A stretch of 64,000 bases of DNA, taken from positions 806,001 through 870,000 of the forward strand of contig NZ_QRDQ01000009.1 in NCBI RefSeq assembly GCF_003385895.1. The letters are read 5' to 3'. Positions 9,254 through 18,730 of this stretch are shown in pieces (position 1 is the stretch's first letter; each line of letters opens with the position of its first letter). Below the pieces are notes generated by a model that made no database searches, was not told where the DNA came from, and worked only from the letters and a program-made list of their open reading frames with translations. This DNA is from Flavobacterium cutihirudinis (GTDB lineage: Bacteria > Bacteroidota > Bacteroidia > Flavobacteriales > Flavobacteriaceae). The position numbers and the translations under genes were made by a program.

Positions 9254-10924
9254 ATGAAAAATATAATTAACAAAATAGCACTATCATTTGCGGCAGCGAC
9301 CATTTTTAGCTGTACTGCACCTCCGTTGGAGAGAGTGCCGCAAGATACAAATTCAAATAGTACATTCTGGACTTCAGAAAACGATGCCCGATTGGCATTA
9401 AATGGTTGTTACAGTTATCTGGCTTATGCCTATGGAAACTCCTACAATGACGGATCTGCGGATAATGCCTACTGTCAATATCCGTGGGAAAGTGACGCCA
9501 CAACAATCAGTGAGGGAAACATTACTCCAGCATCATTAAGCGCAGGTAATTATTCGGGTAAATATCAAAGTATTCGAGGTTTTAATACCTATTTGGACAA
9601 CATTGGGAAAATTTCAATGGATGAAAATCTTAAAAAACGTTTTATTGCCGAAGCAAAAGTTTTGCGTGCAATGACCTATTTTGACTTAATCCGTTTATAC
9701 GGAGCTGTACCATTGCTTACAAGTGACTATACCAGTCCACAAGAAACCGCTGTAGTTCCAACACCAGAACCGGAGGTTGTAGATTTTATTATTAATGAGT
9801 TAGCAGCAGCCCAAGCCGATTTACCTCTTACTTACTCAGGAGGTCTAAGCAATGAAAAAGGAAGAATTACAAAAGGAGCTGCATGGGCACTAAAAGCAAG
9901 AGTAGAATTGGATTATAATAAATTTGCTGACGCCGCTGCAAGTGCAAAAAAAGTACAAGAATTAGGTGTTTATCATTTATTTAGAGGCGGCGATATTTCT
10001 AAAACCAAAGATGATTTTTCAAATTTCGTTGATTTTGCATCTACGGCAGAAAAACAAAAATTCAATCAGGGAGTTGCTAACTATGAACAATTATTCTGGG
10101 CTGCAAATGATGATAATTCAGAAGTAATTATAACTTCTCAAGCCATCAATAATTCATCCTATGAATGGGGAAATGGTTTAAATACTTTACTTCCTCCTAG
10201 TGATCTTGGAGGCTGGAGTTCAATAACACCTACAATTGAATTGGTAAATTCTTATTGGGATAAAACAGGACATTCTTTTAACGCGCCATCAGTTACAGAA
10301 AGAGCTTCAAATTATAATGGAGGAAATCCGAATGCTGCTTATTTTGCTGAATTTCACAACAGAGACACCCGTTTGTATGCAAGTATATTATTCCCTACCT
10401 CTCCTTGGGAGAATGCTTCACCAGGCTATCTTTATGATTGGGGTTCCTCTTACAGTTGGACTGGATACAATTTCAGAAAACTGGTAGATACTGCATATCT
10501 CTCTACAGAATGGGACGGCGCACAAGATTTTCCAATTTTACGTTATGCTGAGGTATTATTGATTTATGCCGAAGCAAAAAATGAAGTTAGCGGTCCGGAT
10601 AGTTCTGTTTATGAAGCGATCAACGACATTAGAGATCGCTCAGGTATGCCGGCTGTGGATCAGACTGTTTATAATACAAAAGAAAAAATGCGTGAACTAA
10701 TCCGAAATGAAAGACGTATTGAATTAGCGGGAGAAGGACAGCGTTATTTTGATATTCGCCGTTGGGGAATTGCCGATCAGGTAATGAAAACCGTTTACGA
10801 CATTACAAATAACATCACGCAAGAACGCGGATGGCAAAATAAATTTGTAAAACTACCTTACCCTCAGGCAGCAGTAGACAAAAACCCTAATCTAGGTGCA
10901 GCCCAAACTGCAAAAGGATATTAA
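9254..10924 (+). CDS. SusD/RagB-family surface glycan-binding lipoprotein
   Basis: 556 residues. The lipoprotein signal ends at C20 (AAATIFSC). The SusD fold is recognisable from its opening (PPLERVPQDTNS, FWTSENDARLALNGCY), the tetratricopeptide-like helices (FIAEAKVLRAMTYFDLIRLYG) and the C-terminal RNERRIELAGEGQRYFDIRRW signature. It forms the lid of the SusC channel on the cell surface and binds the glycan. It follows susC directly and is followed by a strong terminator, so the pair appears to be a two-gene unit, with the enzymes encoded on the other strand. Confidence 0.95.
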   Translation: MKNIINKIALSFAAATIFSCTAPPLERVPQDTNSNSTFWTSENDARLALNGCYSYLAYAYGNSYNDGSADNAYCQYPWESDATTISEGNITPASLSAGNYSGKYQSIRGFNTYLDNIGKISMDENLKKRFIAEAKVLRAMTYFDLIRLYGAVPLLTSDYTSPQETAVVPTPEPEVVDFIINELAAAQADLPLTYSGGLSNEKGRITKGAAWALKARVELDYNKFADAAASAKKVQELGVYHLFRGGDISKTKDDFSNFVDFASTAEKQKFNQGVANYEQLFWAANDDNSEVIITSQAINNSSYEWGNGLNTLLPPSDLGGWSSITPTIELVNSYWDKTGHSFNAPSVTERASNYNGGNPNAAYFAEFHNRDTRLYASILFPTSPWENASPGYLYDWGSSYSWTGYNFRKLVDTAYLSTEWDGAQDFPILRYAEVLLIYAEAKNEVSGPDSSVYEAINDIRDRSGMPAVDQTVYNTKEKMRELIRNERRIELAGEGQRYFDIRRWGIADQVMKTVYDITNNITQERGWQNKFVKLPYPQAAVDKNPNLGAAQTAKGY

Positions 10925-10945
10925 AACATAAATTTTAAAAGCATT

Positions 10946-10988
10946 ATGGCTGCTGAAATTCTGAAACTAACCCTTCAACAGCAGCCAT
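10946..10988. repeat. Hairpin downstream of susD
   Basis: Arms ATGGCTGCTG (10946-10955) and CAGCAGCCAT (10979-10988) are perfectly complementary with a 23-base loop. It lies 22 bases after the susD stop. There is only a weak T-run, so it may protect the mRNA 3' end rather than terminate. Confidence 0.5.
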
Positions 10989-11069
10989 TTTAGTACCAGG
11001 CGTCGTTACATGTTATAAATAAAATTTAACATTGAAACAGACGGTCGTTTTGGTTTTTGTTTTTTGTTT

Positions 11070-11104
11070 AAAAGCACTGTCAAAACCTGACAGTGCTTTT
11101 TTTT
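11070..11104 (+). terminator. Intrinsic terminator of susCD
   Basis: AAAAGCACTGTCA and TGACAGTGCTTTT form a 13-bp stem with a five-base loop followed by a run of T. This is a textbook rho-independent terminator for the plus-strand susCD transcript. Confidence 0.85.
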
Positions 11105-11136
11105 ATATCAAGACACAGTTAAAAAACATAGTCTAC

Positions 11137-11183
11137 AAAAAAAGCTGCACAAACTCAGAATTGACATTTGCACAGCTTTTTAT
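11137..11183 (-). terminator. Probable terminator of the GH2 gene
   Basis: Imperfect arms around AAAAAGCTG and CAGCTTTTT, with T-runs on both strands, 75 bases downstream of the minus-strand GH2 stop codon. It is likely bidirectional. Confidence 0.55.
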
Positions 11184-11257
11184 TAAAACTCCGTGAAAAG
11201 CGAACCTCTATTGTATTATAAAAATAGTATTAGGCAACCGCTACAATTACACTATTA

Positions 11258-14200
11258 TTATTTGTTTTCCACAAAAATCAACTGATCAATCATCACATTG
11301 CTACCAGCAAGACTATTAGTACGGAGAATTAACTTACCATCATTTGTGTCTTCACGCATTACAAATAATTTGACCCATTTTCCTTTCTGATCCAATACAC
11401 CGGTAACCGATTCTCTGCCTTCCAACAAGATTTTAGCTTCTCTATTTTCCTTATTCCAATCAGAAAAATGGACATACAAATCTCCTATTACACCTTGAGG
11501 TACATTTATTTCAATTTCAATTTCTTTTGCAAACCAAGCCGCTTTATCATCCCATCGCCAGATTGAAGGATTTTCATTGTTCTTAAAATTATATTGCATT
11601 TTTCGTTTAAGGACTGAAACATCCATTTCTTTTTTCCAAGGATATTCACCTGTTTCCTTTGGTACATTAATTCCTGCTTTTACATAAAGCAGTGCATTGG
11701 CAAATTCTTCCGGCACAGGAACTTTGCTTTGAGCTTCTTTTATTAGAGGAAATGTTGATTGTAAAAGTGACAATTCTACAGTACTAGTTGGATTGAAATC
11801 ACTACTGCTAACATATTTCAACAAACTATAGCGAAGTTGTTTTGCCACAACATTTTTATTGTCTTCAATATCATATCCACAAACCAGCAAACGTCCTTTA
11901 CCCACACGACATTCAAATAAAGAACCCAACTTTTCATTTATATGAAAATCGCTGATTGGCTGCGCAAAAGGCTCTATAGCCGCTGGCCAATTATCCAATT
12001 TAAAAGCCCTTCCTTTACTTATTGCTTCCCATTGCCAGTCTCCGTAGAAAGCTGAAGGAAAGTTTTTAAACGCTGGATGTTTTTCGTTTACACTCAAACC
12101 AAGAGTTGTATTTTCCTGTCCGGGAAAGAAAATATTAGACCAAAACAATGGTTCGAAAAATAATGGTCTAAAAGATTCCTGCTTACCTAATTTAGCTGCA
12201 TACAAAACAACGGTCTCTCCTTTTTGCAAAGCTGCTATTGTTTTGTCATCAATCTTATTTGTCTCAAAAACTTTAGGAGACGTTTCATCAGGAAGACTTG
12301 ACGGATAAATCCAAACTGTCCATTCATTATGATAAGAAGTTCCGGGAATATTAATTTTCAGTTTTGCTTCCGTAGCTTGTTGAATCGCATTTAGCGGCAT
12401 ATCAATTTCTTCAATAGTTTGAAGTTCTCCTCTTTTTATACTTGCTTTCTGTATTTCTCCTTTACCAATTGATTTTCCATCTGTCGCAATTAACTCCCAT
12501 TCTACATCATTGATTAAATCTGCCGAACTATAATTCGCAATTTGAATTGTTGCTTTAAACCTTTCTTTGTTTTCCCATACAAATTTTTTAAATCTTGCCA
12601 ACGGAACAATCACATTGCTATACTGTCTAAAATATTCAGGAGAAGTAGTTCCTTTATCATCATAAAAAGCATCAAGCCATCCAACCAATGCTTCACCTTG
12701 CCCTTGATAATCCTGCATACTTAGCATTTCAAAACCGGCACAAGACTTTGTTCTGTAAAAATTTTCAATTAAGGCTTTGTACAACTCTCTTTGTTGAGCA
12801 CCACTTGCAGCGTGAAAATCTGCATCTTTATTCACAAGTCCATTTGACACCGCCGATTCCTTGCATTTTTCAAGATTACGCGCTTTCAAAACTCCTTTAT
12901 ATTTATCTATTTCACTCCATAAAGGATAAACTGGAAATTGTCCTACTTCATGAGCAATAATCGGAATAGTGCTTTTGGAGTAATTTTTTTCCAAATCATA
13001 ATCAGTACTTGCCCCCTGAATTCCGTACGTTCCTCCTACTCCGGGAATATTATGAGTTACACTAAAATCATCTACAGGTGTAATTTTTCTTGCCGTTGAA
13101 ACGGAATACAATCTTCTGCTATCTTTTTCTTTGAGCTTTTTTATCCATTGCTGCATCACATCAAAATTTGAATTCCCCAACTCATTTCCAATACAAAGCA
13201 TCACAAAAGATGGATGATTACCATAAGCATCCAAAATACGCTGCAACTCTTCCTGAACAAACTTATCAGCTGAAGGATTTTTCCCCAAACCTTCCGGAAG
13301 TCCTTTTGTCAACATATCCGGTCGATCTTTTGGTGTGGATGTCATCCAGTAATCAATCCAAATAGTTTCGGCCTGAATATAAATCCCTAATTTATCAGCC
13401 GCTTCAAAAGCTGCTTCAGGCGGACACCACGAATGGAATCGCACATGATTTAGTCCATACGATTTATAAATTTTAAAAATTCGCTCCCATTCTTTGACAT
13501 CACAAGATGGATATCCGGTAAGCGGAAAGTGTACGCAATCTAAATTCCCTCGCATAAATACAGGAGCCTTGTTGATTAAAATTTTTGAAGCTGATGTACT
13601 GACACTTCTAAATCCAAAGTCGGCACTTTGTTCTCCTCCATTTGCAACTTCAGCCGTAATTCTATAACGATTAGGTGTGAATTCATCCCATAATTTAATT
13701 GGAAAATTCATTTCCAATTTTTGCGTTTGTTCTTCGATATTCGAAAGTGTTTTTTTTGTCGTAACCACTTTTTCTCCGGTTTGTAAATCAGTTATGGAGT
13801 ATACAATTTTACTTGCAACGGGATTTCGAAGCTTTAGTTTTACTTCCAATTCTTTTTTATCGGCATCCGGAAACAATTGCATATCATAAATCTGCATGTT
13901 TTCTTTTGCACGCAATTCTATTTTCCCAACAGCTCCATTCCATATACTTTGGGTATATTCTGTATAAACATGACCTTTATCTCCTATATTATAAATCAAA
14001 TCATTATTTATTCTAATAGTAATGATATGTTTTCCGGGACTTAATTTTCCTAAACGATGCAAATGTGGCACCGCCAACGCATCTTCTTTGGTCAACAATT
14101 TTCCGTCGATCCAAACTTTCGATTCCCACATTACTCTTTCCAGAAAAAGTTCTATATCTTTTCCTTTCCATTTACTTGGCACATTTATTTCACGGCTATA

Positions 14201-14470
14201 CCAGGCAGGTCCAACATATTTGTATTCGCGTGAAAGAATTCCATAATCAGGCCCGATTGTTTTTGTTCCTTTATGTCCTTCATCGGTTGTGCCGGGTAAT
14301 TGAATTGTTTCCGAAAATTGCCCCATTGACCAATTTTCTTTTTCGCCATTGTCATTTGGATCTAATTTAAAGTTCCAGGAACCAGAAAGATTTAAGGTTT
14401 TATTCTGAGAAAAAATTTGATCTGCCGATAAGAAAAGAAGACAGACTGCAAGCATTAATTTAATTTTCAT
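11258..14470 (-). CDS. Large secreted GH2-family exo-glycosidase
   Basis: 1070 residues with a signal peptide (1-21, ADQIFSQ). The N-terminal beta-sandwich (about 25-195; LNLSGSWNFKLDP, LPGTTDEG) is followed by an immunoglobulin-like domain (about 195-295) and a TIM barrel. The acid/base is expected at E430 (CIGNELG) and the nucleophile at E508 (IIAHEVGQFP), the usual clan GH-A spacing. A long C-terminal half includes a second beta-sandwich near 955-1070 (IWRWDDKAAWFAKEI, LYVHFSDWN), perhaps a carbohydrate-binding module. GH2 enzymes include beta-galactosidases, glucuronidases and mannosidases, and the specificity cannot be assigned here. It is convergent with susCD and divergent from the second AraC gene, which could control it. 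Confidence 0.85.
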   Translation of the reverse strand: MKIKLMLAVCLLFLSADQIFSQNKTLNLSGSWNFKLDPNDNGEKENWSMGQFSETIQLPGTTDEGHKGTKTIGPDYGILSREYKYVGPAWYSREINVPSKWKGKDIELFLERVMWESKVWIDGKLLTKEDALAVPHLHRLGKLSPGKHIITIRINNDLIYNIGDKGHVYTEYTQSIWNGAVGKIELRAKENMQIYDMQLFPDADKKELEVKLKLRNPVASKIVYSITDLQTGEKVVTTKKTLSNIEEQTQKLEMNFPIKLWDEFTPNRYRITAEVANGGEQSADFGFRSVSTSASKILINKAPVFMRGNLDCVHFPLTGYPSCDVKEWERIFKIYKSYGLNHVRFHSWCPPEAAFEAADKLGIYIQAETIWIDYWMTSTPKDRPDMLTKGLPEGLGKNPSADKFVQEELQRILDAYGNHPSFVMLCIGNELGNSNFDVMQQWIKKLKEKDSRRLYSVSTARKITPVDDFSVTHNIPGVGGTYGIQGASTDYDLEKNYSKSTIPIIAHEVGQFPVYPLWSEIDKYKGVLKARNLEKCKESAVSNGLVNKDADFHAASGAQQRELYKALIENFYRTKSCAGFEMLSMQDYQGQGEALVGWLDAFYDDKGTTSPEYFRQYSNVIVPLARFKKFVWENKERFKATIQIANYSSADLINDVEWELIATDGKSIGKGEIQKASIKRGELQTIEEIDMPLNAIQQATEAKLKINIPGTSYHNEWTVWIYPSSLPDETSPKVFETNKIDDKTIAALQKGETVVLYAAKLGKQESFRPLFFEPLFWSNIFFPGQENTTLGLSVNEKHPAFKNFPSAFYGDWQWEAISKGRAFKLDNWPAAIEPFAQPISDFHINEKLGSLFECRVGKGRLLVCGYDIEDNKNVVAKQLRYSLLKYVSSSDFNPTSTVELSLLQSTFPLIKEAQSKVPVPEEFANALLYVKAGINVPKETGEYPWKKEMDVSVLKRKMQYNFKNNENPSIWRWDDKAAWFAKEIEIEINVPQGVIGDLYVHFSDWNKENREAKILLEGRESVTGVLDQKGKWVKLFVMREDTNDGKLILRTNSLAGSNVMIDQLIFVENK

Positions 14471-14613
14471 TTTTCTAAAATTTTAAATTGCCTGAGTGAC
14501 AACTACTTTTTAAATATATTAATAAAACTAAAAAATAAAATTAATACAGTAGCTGATGCTATAAAATGGAAAAACTTACTAAATTGCTGGATAATTATCT
14601 GATTTAGACAAAA

Positions 14614-15555
14614 ATGAAAGCAAAGAAAACATCAGTCCGGAAAAAGGAAGGTTTCAAGGGACAAAAGAGCATTGTCCTTCCTAATTTAGTGGTCGATCGT
14701 CTTTCTTCTAATCCAATCAATAGATTTTTATATGTTACCGACATTGGATTCTATCCTCAGGCATCAAATCATTATCGTCAAAGAAAACAAGGCTCATCAG
14801 AGAATATATTGATTTATTGTATTGGTGGAAAAGGATGGTGCAAAATTGAAAATCAACTTTACACAATCAAGCCTAATCAATTCCTGATAGTGCCAGTAGG
14901 ACTTGCTCATACATATTCTGCTGATAAAGACGATCCATGGACTATTTATTGGATTCACTTCAAAGGAGAGGGCGGTTTACATTTAGCCACTAATTTGTAT
15001 GAGAAGTTAATTGCTGGCGAAAACATGATTTATGCCAGCGAAGTACGAAATAATCTTTTTGAAGAATTATACAAAAACCTCCAACTTGGATATGGAAAAT
15101 CTAACACAGGTTATGCCTCTATTCTATTATGGCAAATTTTAGGATCTTTTCTTTATGATGAACGCTTCGGCGCAAGCCTTATACAAGAACAATCTGATCC
15201 TATTGAAAAAGCGATAACCTACATCAGCGAAAATATTCAACGACGTTTAACTCTAGAAATGATAAGTGAACAAGCAAACTTATCCTTATCTCATTTCTCG
15301 ATGTTGTTTAAAAACAAAACAGGTTATACACCAATAGAATATGTAAATCACCTTAAAATACAAACTGCTTGTCAAAATCTTCAATTTACAAACTTACGCA
15401 TCAAAGAGATTGCGGAACTTTCCGGAATAGAAGATCCTTATTATTTTTCACGAGTTTTTAATTCACTAATGGGAGTTTCTCCAACACAATATCGACAGCA
15501 ATTTTCACAAGCTGAAGCTGATTCTTCTTCTTTTTTATTCAAAAATAAATCGTGA
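14614..15555 (+). CDS. AraC-family transcriptional regulator (PUL regulator 2)
   Basis: 313 residues with the same architecture as the regulator at 3015-3917: a cupin-like sensor (NILIYCIGGKGW, DPWTIYWIHFKG) and a C-terminal double HTH (LTLEMISEQANLSLSHFSMLF; YFSRVFNSLMGVSPTQYR). It carries a basic N-terminal extension (MKAKKTSVRKKEG) and a serine-rich C-terminal tail. It is divergent from the GH2 enzyme, 143 bases away, mirroring how regulator 1 faces the fucosidase. The locus thus has two enzyme-facing AraC genes, probably duplicated and specialised for different inducing sugars or promoters. Confidence 0.9.
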   Translation: MKAKKTSVRKKEGFKGQKSIVLPNLVVDRLSSNPINRFLYVTDIGFYPQASNHYRQRKQGSSENILIYCIGGKGWCKIENQLYTIKPNQFLIVPVGLAHTYSADKDDPWTIYWIHFKGEGGLHLATNLYEKLIAGENMIYASEVRNNLFEELYKNLQLGYGKSNTGYASILLWQILGSFLYDERFGASLIQEQSDPIEKAITYISENIQRRLTLEMISEQANLSLSHFSMLFKNKTGYTPIEYVNHLKIQTACQNLQFTNLRIKEIAELSGIEDPYYFSRVFNSLMGVSPTQYRQQFSQAEADSSSFLFKNKS

Positions 15556-15671
15556 TTTTAAAGGTATTTCCAGCCCATTTCTAATCACTTTTGATGTAAA
15601 AATTAAAACGCTCCAGTCTTTCAGTAACAGAAAGAGATAGAAAGTCAGTTAACTATTAGAGATTCAAAGTA

Positions 15672-15698
15672 AAAGATAGCCTCACGCTATCTTTTTTT
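15672..15698 (+). terminator. Intrinsic terminator after second AraC gene
   Basis: AAAGATAGC and GCTATCTTT form a 9-bp stem with loop CTCAC, followed by T-run. It closes the polysaccharide locus. Confidence 0.8.
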
Positions 15699-15714
15699 GT
15701 TACGTTCAAAAGGG

Positions 15715-15722
15715 TATCTTTG
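15715..15722 (+). promoter_or_regulatory. Probable -7 element of ABC-F gene
   Basis: TATCTTTG fits TAnnTTTG and directly follows the preceding terminator. It would leave a leader of about 95 bases before the ABC-F start. The -33 partner is unclear. Confidence 0.45.
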
Positions 15723-15822
15723 CCGCTTAAATAAAAAAACAGTCTTTATTATATAGAGACTAAATTAGAGACTTGTAGATTTAAACAAATTACAATTATC
15801 TGATTTTAAATAAAATAAAACA

Positions 15823-17685
15823 ATGAACTACCTATCTGTAGAAAATATATCAAAGTCATTTGGCGAAAGAGTCCTTTTTGACAACATTTCTTTTGGAATC
15901 AACAAAGACCAAAAAATTGCTTTTATTGCCAAAAATGGTTCAGGAAAAACCACCATTATGAGTATTATTAATGGTTTGGATGAGCCAGATACAGGACAAG
16001 TTGTTTTGAGAAAAGGAATCAGAATGGCTTTTCTTTCTCAGGATAATAATCTACAAGATGAACTTACGATTGAAGAAAGTATTTTCGCTTCAGATAATGA
16101 AACACTTAAAATAATTGAGGCTTACGAAAAAGCATTAGAAAACCCAAATGACGAAGAAGCGTATCAAAAAGCTTTTGACGGAATGGATCAGCACAATGCT
16201 TGGGATTTTGAAACGCAATACAAACAAATTCTTTTTAAATTAAAACTGGAAGATTTTAAACTTAAAGTTAAAAATCTTTCCGGAGGACAAAAAAAGCGTC
16301 TTTCATTGGCGATCATTTTGATCAATCGTCCGGATTTATTGATTTTGGATGAGCCAACCAACCATTTGGATCTTGAAATGATCGAATGGCTTGAAAGTTA
16401 TTTTGCCAAAGAAAATATTACCTTGTTTATGGTAACGCACGACCGTTTCTTTTTGGAACGTGTTTGCAACGAAATTATCGAATTAGACAACGGAAAATTA
16501 TACCAATACAAAGGAAATTATTCTTATTATTTAGAGAAAAAAGAAGAGCGAATTACATCTGAGAACTCTAGTATTGACAAAGCCAAAAACTTATTTGTAA
16601 AAGAATTAGAATGGATGCGTCGCCAGCCAAAAGCGAGAACAACCAAATCTAAATCACGTCAGGATGACTTTTATGTAATTAAAGAAAAAGCACAAAGCCG
16701 ACGTAAGGAAAACAAGGTTGAGCTTGAAATCAACATGGAAAGAATGGGAAGCAAAATTATCGAGCTTCATAAACTTTCTAAAAAATTCAAAGACCGTGTT
16801 ATTCTGGATAATTTCAGTTTTGATTTTCAACGTGGCGAAAGAATAGGGATTATTGGTAAAAACGGAACCGGTAAATCGACTTTCTTAAATCTTCTTACAG
16901 GAACAATTCCGCCAGACAGCGGACGCGTTGTGAAAGGTGACACCATCAAAATTGGATATTACACACAATCCGGAATTAATCCAAAACCGGGTCAGCGTGT
17001 TATTGATATTATTAAGGAATACGGAGAATATATTCCGCTTGCAAAAGGGAAAATCATTTCAGCTTCGCAATTATTGGAGCGATTCTTATTCGATGCGAAA
17101 AAACAATATGATTATGTTGAGAAATTAAGCGGTGGAGAATTAAAACGTTTGTATTTATGTACCGTTTTAATTCAGAATCCAAACTTTTTGATTCTCGATG
17201 AGCCAACAAACGATTTGGATATCGTGACATTAAATGTTTTAGAAAGTTTCCTTTTAGATTATCCGGGATGTTTATTGGTTGTTTCGCACGACCGTTATTT
17301 CATGGATAAAATTGTTGATCATTTATTTGTTTTCAGAGGACAAGGCGAAATCGAAAATTTCCCTGGAAACTATTCTGATTTCCGTGCTTACGAAGACAGT
17401 GCCGATGTTGCTCAAAAAGAAGAAAACAAAGCTGAAAAGAAAGATTGGAAACAAAACAATCCAACTGGAAATCTAAGTTTTAACGAGCAAAAAGAATATC
17501 AGAAAATCGAAAGAGAAATAAAAGATTTAGAAATCGAAAAGACTAAAATCGAACAATTATTCTCTGACGGAAAAGTAGCCGATGCTGATATTGAGAAAAA
17601 AGCAAACGAACTTCAAAATATCATCAATAAAATAGATCAGAAAGAAGAACGCTGGTTTGAGCTTTCGGCTAAGATTGAGGGATAG
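15823..17685 (+). CDS. ABC-F family ATPase, Uup-like
   Basis: 620 residues with two complete ATPase cassettes and no membrane segments. Walker A motifs are AKNGSGKTT (near 36) and GKNGTGKST. The signatures are LSGGQKKRLSLA and LSGGELKRLYLC, with LILDEPTNHLD and LILDEPTNDLD as Walker B. The charged linker between the cassettes and a C-terminal coiled coil (about 530-620, KEYQKIEREIKDLEIEK) are the Uup arrangement. ABC-F proteins act on the ribosome in translation or relieve stalling, and some Uup proteins influence DNA stability. No antibiotic-resistance role can be inferred. Confidence 0.88.
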   Translation: MNYLSVENISKSFGERVLFDNISFGINKDQKIAFIAKNGSGKTTIMSIINGLDEPDTGQVVLRKGIRMAFLSQDNNLQDELTIEESIFASDNETLKIIEAYEKALENPNDEEAYQKAFDGMDQHNAWDFETQYKQILFKLKLEDFKLKVKNLSGGQKKRLSLAIILINRPDLLILDEPTNHLDLEMIEWLESYFAKENITLFMVTHDRFFLERVCNEIIELDNGKLYQYKGNYSYYLEKKEERITSENSSIDKAKNLFVKELEWMRRQPKARTTKSKSRQDDFYVIKEKAQSRRKENKVELEINMERMGSKIIELHKLSKKFKDRVILDNFSFDFQRGERIGIIGKNGTGKSTFLNLLTGTIPPDSGRVVKGDTIKIGYYTQSGINPKPGQRVIDIIKEYGEYIPLAKGKIISASQLLERFLFDAKKQYDYVEKLSGGELKRLYLCTVLIQNPNFLILDEPTNDLDIVTLNVLESFLLDYPGCLLVVSHDRYFMDKIVDHLFVFRGQGEIENFPGNYSDFRAYEDSADVAQKEENKAEKKDWKQNNPTGNLSFNEQKEYQKIEREIKDLEIEKTKIEQLFSDGKVADADIEKKANELQNIINKIDQKEERWFELSAKIEG

Positions 17686-17729
17686 TTTTTAGTTTTCAGT
17701 CGCAGTCGCAGTATTCAGTTTTACAAAAT
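17683..17729. repeat. Left arm of GCAGTC-rich inverted repeat
   Basis: Contains AGTTTTCAGT and two CGCAGT units followed by TCAGTTTTACAAAA. Its reverse complement reappears with small insertions at 18142-18194, so the two arms flank the four-helix-bundle gene. Related words recur near 21870, 25757 and 58115. Confidence 0.75.
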
Positions 17730-17765
17730 TGAGAGAAAATTCTTAGTTTTGTAAAAAACTGAATT

Positions 17766-18131
17766 ATGGATTTTAAAGAATTATTAGCTTATAAAAAATC
17801 ATTTGAACTTGCGATGGAGATTTTTGAATTGTCAAAAACTTTTCCAAATGAAGAAAAGTTCTCATTAACCGATCAAATACGTCGATCTTCAAGAAGTGTT
17901 TCCGCTAACATTGCCGAATCGTACCGAAAAAGAAGATATACAAATCATTTTATAAGTAAATTAACTGATAGCGATGCTGAAAACTCAGAAACGTGTACAT
18001 GGCTTGAATTTTCTCTGAAATGTCAATACATTAATAAAGAAACCTTTGACAAACTAAACAGTAAAAGTCTCGAAATCGGAAGATTGATAAACTATATGAT
18101 CAACAATCCCAATAAATTTGGATGCGGATAA
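17766..18131 (+). CDS. Four-helix-bundle protein, 23S rRNA intervening-sequence family
   Basis: 121 residues, entirely helical in pattern. The family hallmarks are FKELLAYKKSFELAMEIFELS at the start, DQIRRSSRSVSANIAES in the second helix and a Y-x-x-FISKLTDSDAENSETCTWLEF stretch. The founders of this family are encoded in intervening sequences inside 23S rRNA genes, and the fold is shared with the Avd subunit of diversity-generating retroelements. Here it is free-standing, with no reverse transcriptase, rRNA or template repeat nearby. A -7-like TAGTTTTG (17744-17751) lies 14 bases before the ATG. The gene sits between two inverted GCAGTC-rich arms, so it may travel with that repeat. Its function is unknown. 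Confidence 0.85.
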   Translation: MDFKELLAYKKSFELAMEIFELSKTFPNEEKFSLTDQIRRSSRSVSANIAESYRKRRYTNHFISKLTDSDAENSETCTWLEFSLKCQYINKETFDKLNSKSLEIGRLINYMINNPNKFGCG

Positions 18132-18141
18132 AATTAACGAC

Positions 18142-18194
18142 TATCACAAAACTGAAAACTGGCACTGCGACTGGCACTGCGACTAAAAACTATT
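18142..18194. repeat. Right arm of GCAGTC-rich inverted repeat
   Basis: Reads CACAAAACTGAAAACTGG, then two GGCACTGCGACT units, then AAAAACTAT. It is the reverse complement of the left arm at 17683-17729, apart from indels. A TATATTTG -7 element for the next gene (18199-18206) follows immediately. Confidence 0.75.
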
Positions 18195-18227
18195 TTCCTA
18201 TATTTGACGCATTAACAAAATACCACC

Positions 18228-18704
18228 ATGAAACATTTTTTATCTGCACTACTTGTTCTTACAGTTTTTATTTCTTGCTCAAGTCCTGAACAAGAACCTG
18301 TTACTATTGACCCACCAAAAGATTACACTGTAGAAAACGAAAAAGAAATCACCGATTATATCGCCAAACACAATTTAACAGCTCAAAAAACAGCATCTGG
18401 TTTATATTATGTAATCAATGAACCCGGAACTGGTGATCAGCCAACTATGACATCGAATGTAACAGTTGCTTACAAAGGATATTATTCTAACGGAGCTGTC
18501 TTTAACGAAAGTACAGCTGCAGGCATAACTTTTAACTTGCAACAAGTAATTAGAGGCTGGACAGAAGGAATTCCGTTTTTTAAAACTGGAGGAAGCGGCA
18601 TTCTTTTGATCCCTTCTCGTTTAGGATATGGAAGTTATGATGACAGAGGAATCCCTGGAGGTTCTGTACTTATTTTTGATATTAAATTGATTGCAGTAAA
18701 ATAA
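18228..18704 (+). CDS. FKBP-type peptidyl-prolyl isomerase lipoprotein
   Basis: 158 residues. The lipoprotein signal ends at C17 (LTVFISC). A short linker is followed by one FKBP domain (about 65-158) with VTVAYKGYYSNGAVFNES, VIRGWTEGIPFFKTGG and IPSRLGYGSYDDRGIPGGSVLIFDI. These motifs match the active-site strands of FKBP prolyl isomerases. It is presumably a periplasmic, membrane-anchored folding catalyst, often linked in this phylum to gliding and secretion lipoproteins. The methyltransferase starts 26 bases after its stop, so the two are probably co-transcribed. Confidence 0.9.
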   Translation: MKHFLSALLVLTVFISCSSPEQEPVTIDPPKDYTVENEKEITDYIAKHNLTAQKTASGLYYVINEPGTGDQPTMTSNVTVAYKGYYSNGAVFNESTAAGITFNLQQVIRGWTEGIPFFKTGGSGILLIPSRLGYGSYDDRGIPGGSVLIFDIKLIAVK

Positions 18705-18730
18705 GTCCTTAATTAACTTTCAATTTCAAG

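Noticed and set aside
15823..17685. Antibiotic-resistance ABC-F
   Set aside because: The C-terminal coiled coil and the overall layout fit the housekeeping Uup group, and the gene lacks signs of transfer.
17766..18131. Possible diversity-generating retroelement (Avd-like protein)
   Set aside because: No reverse transcriptase, template repeat or variable protein is found nearby; the family also occurs alone.
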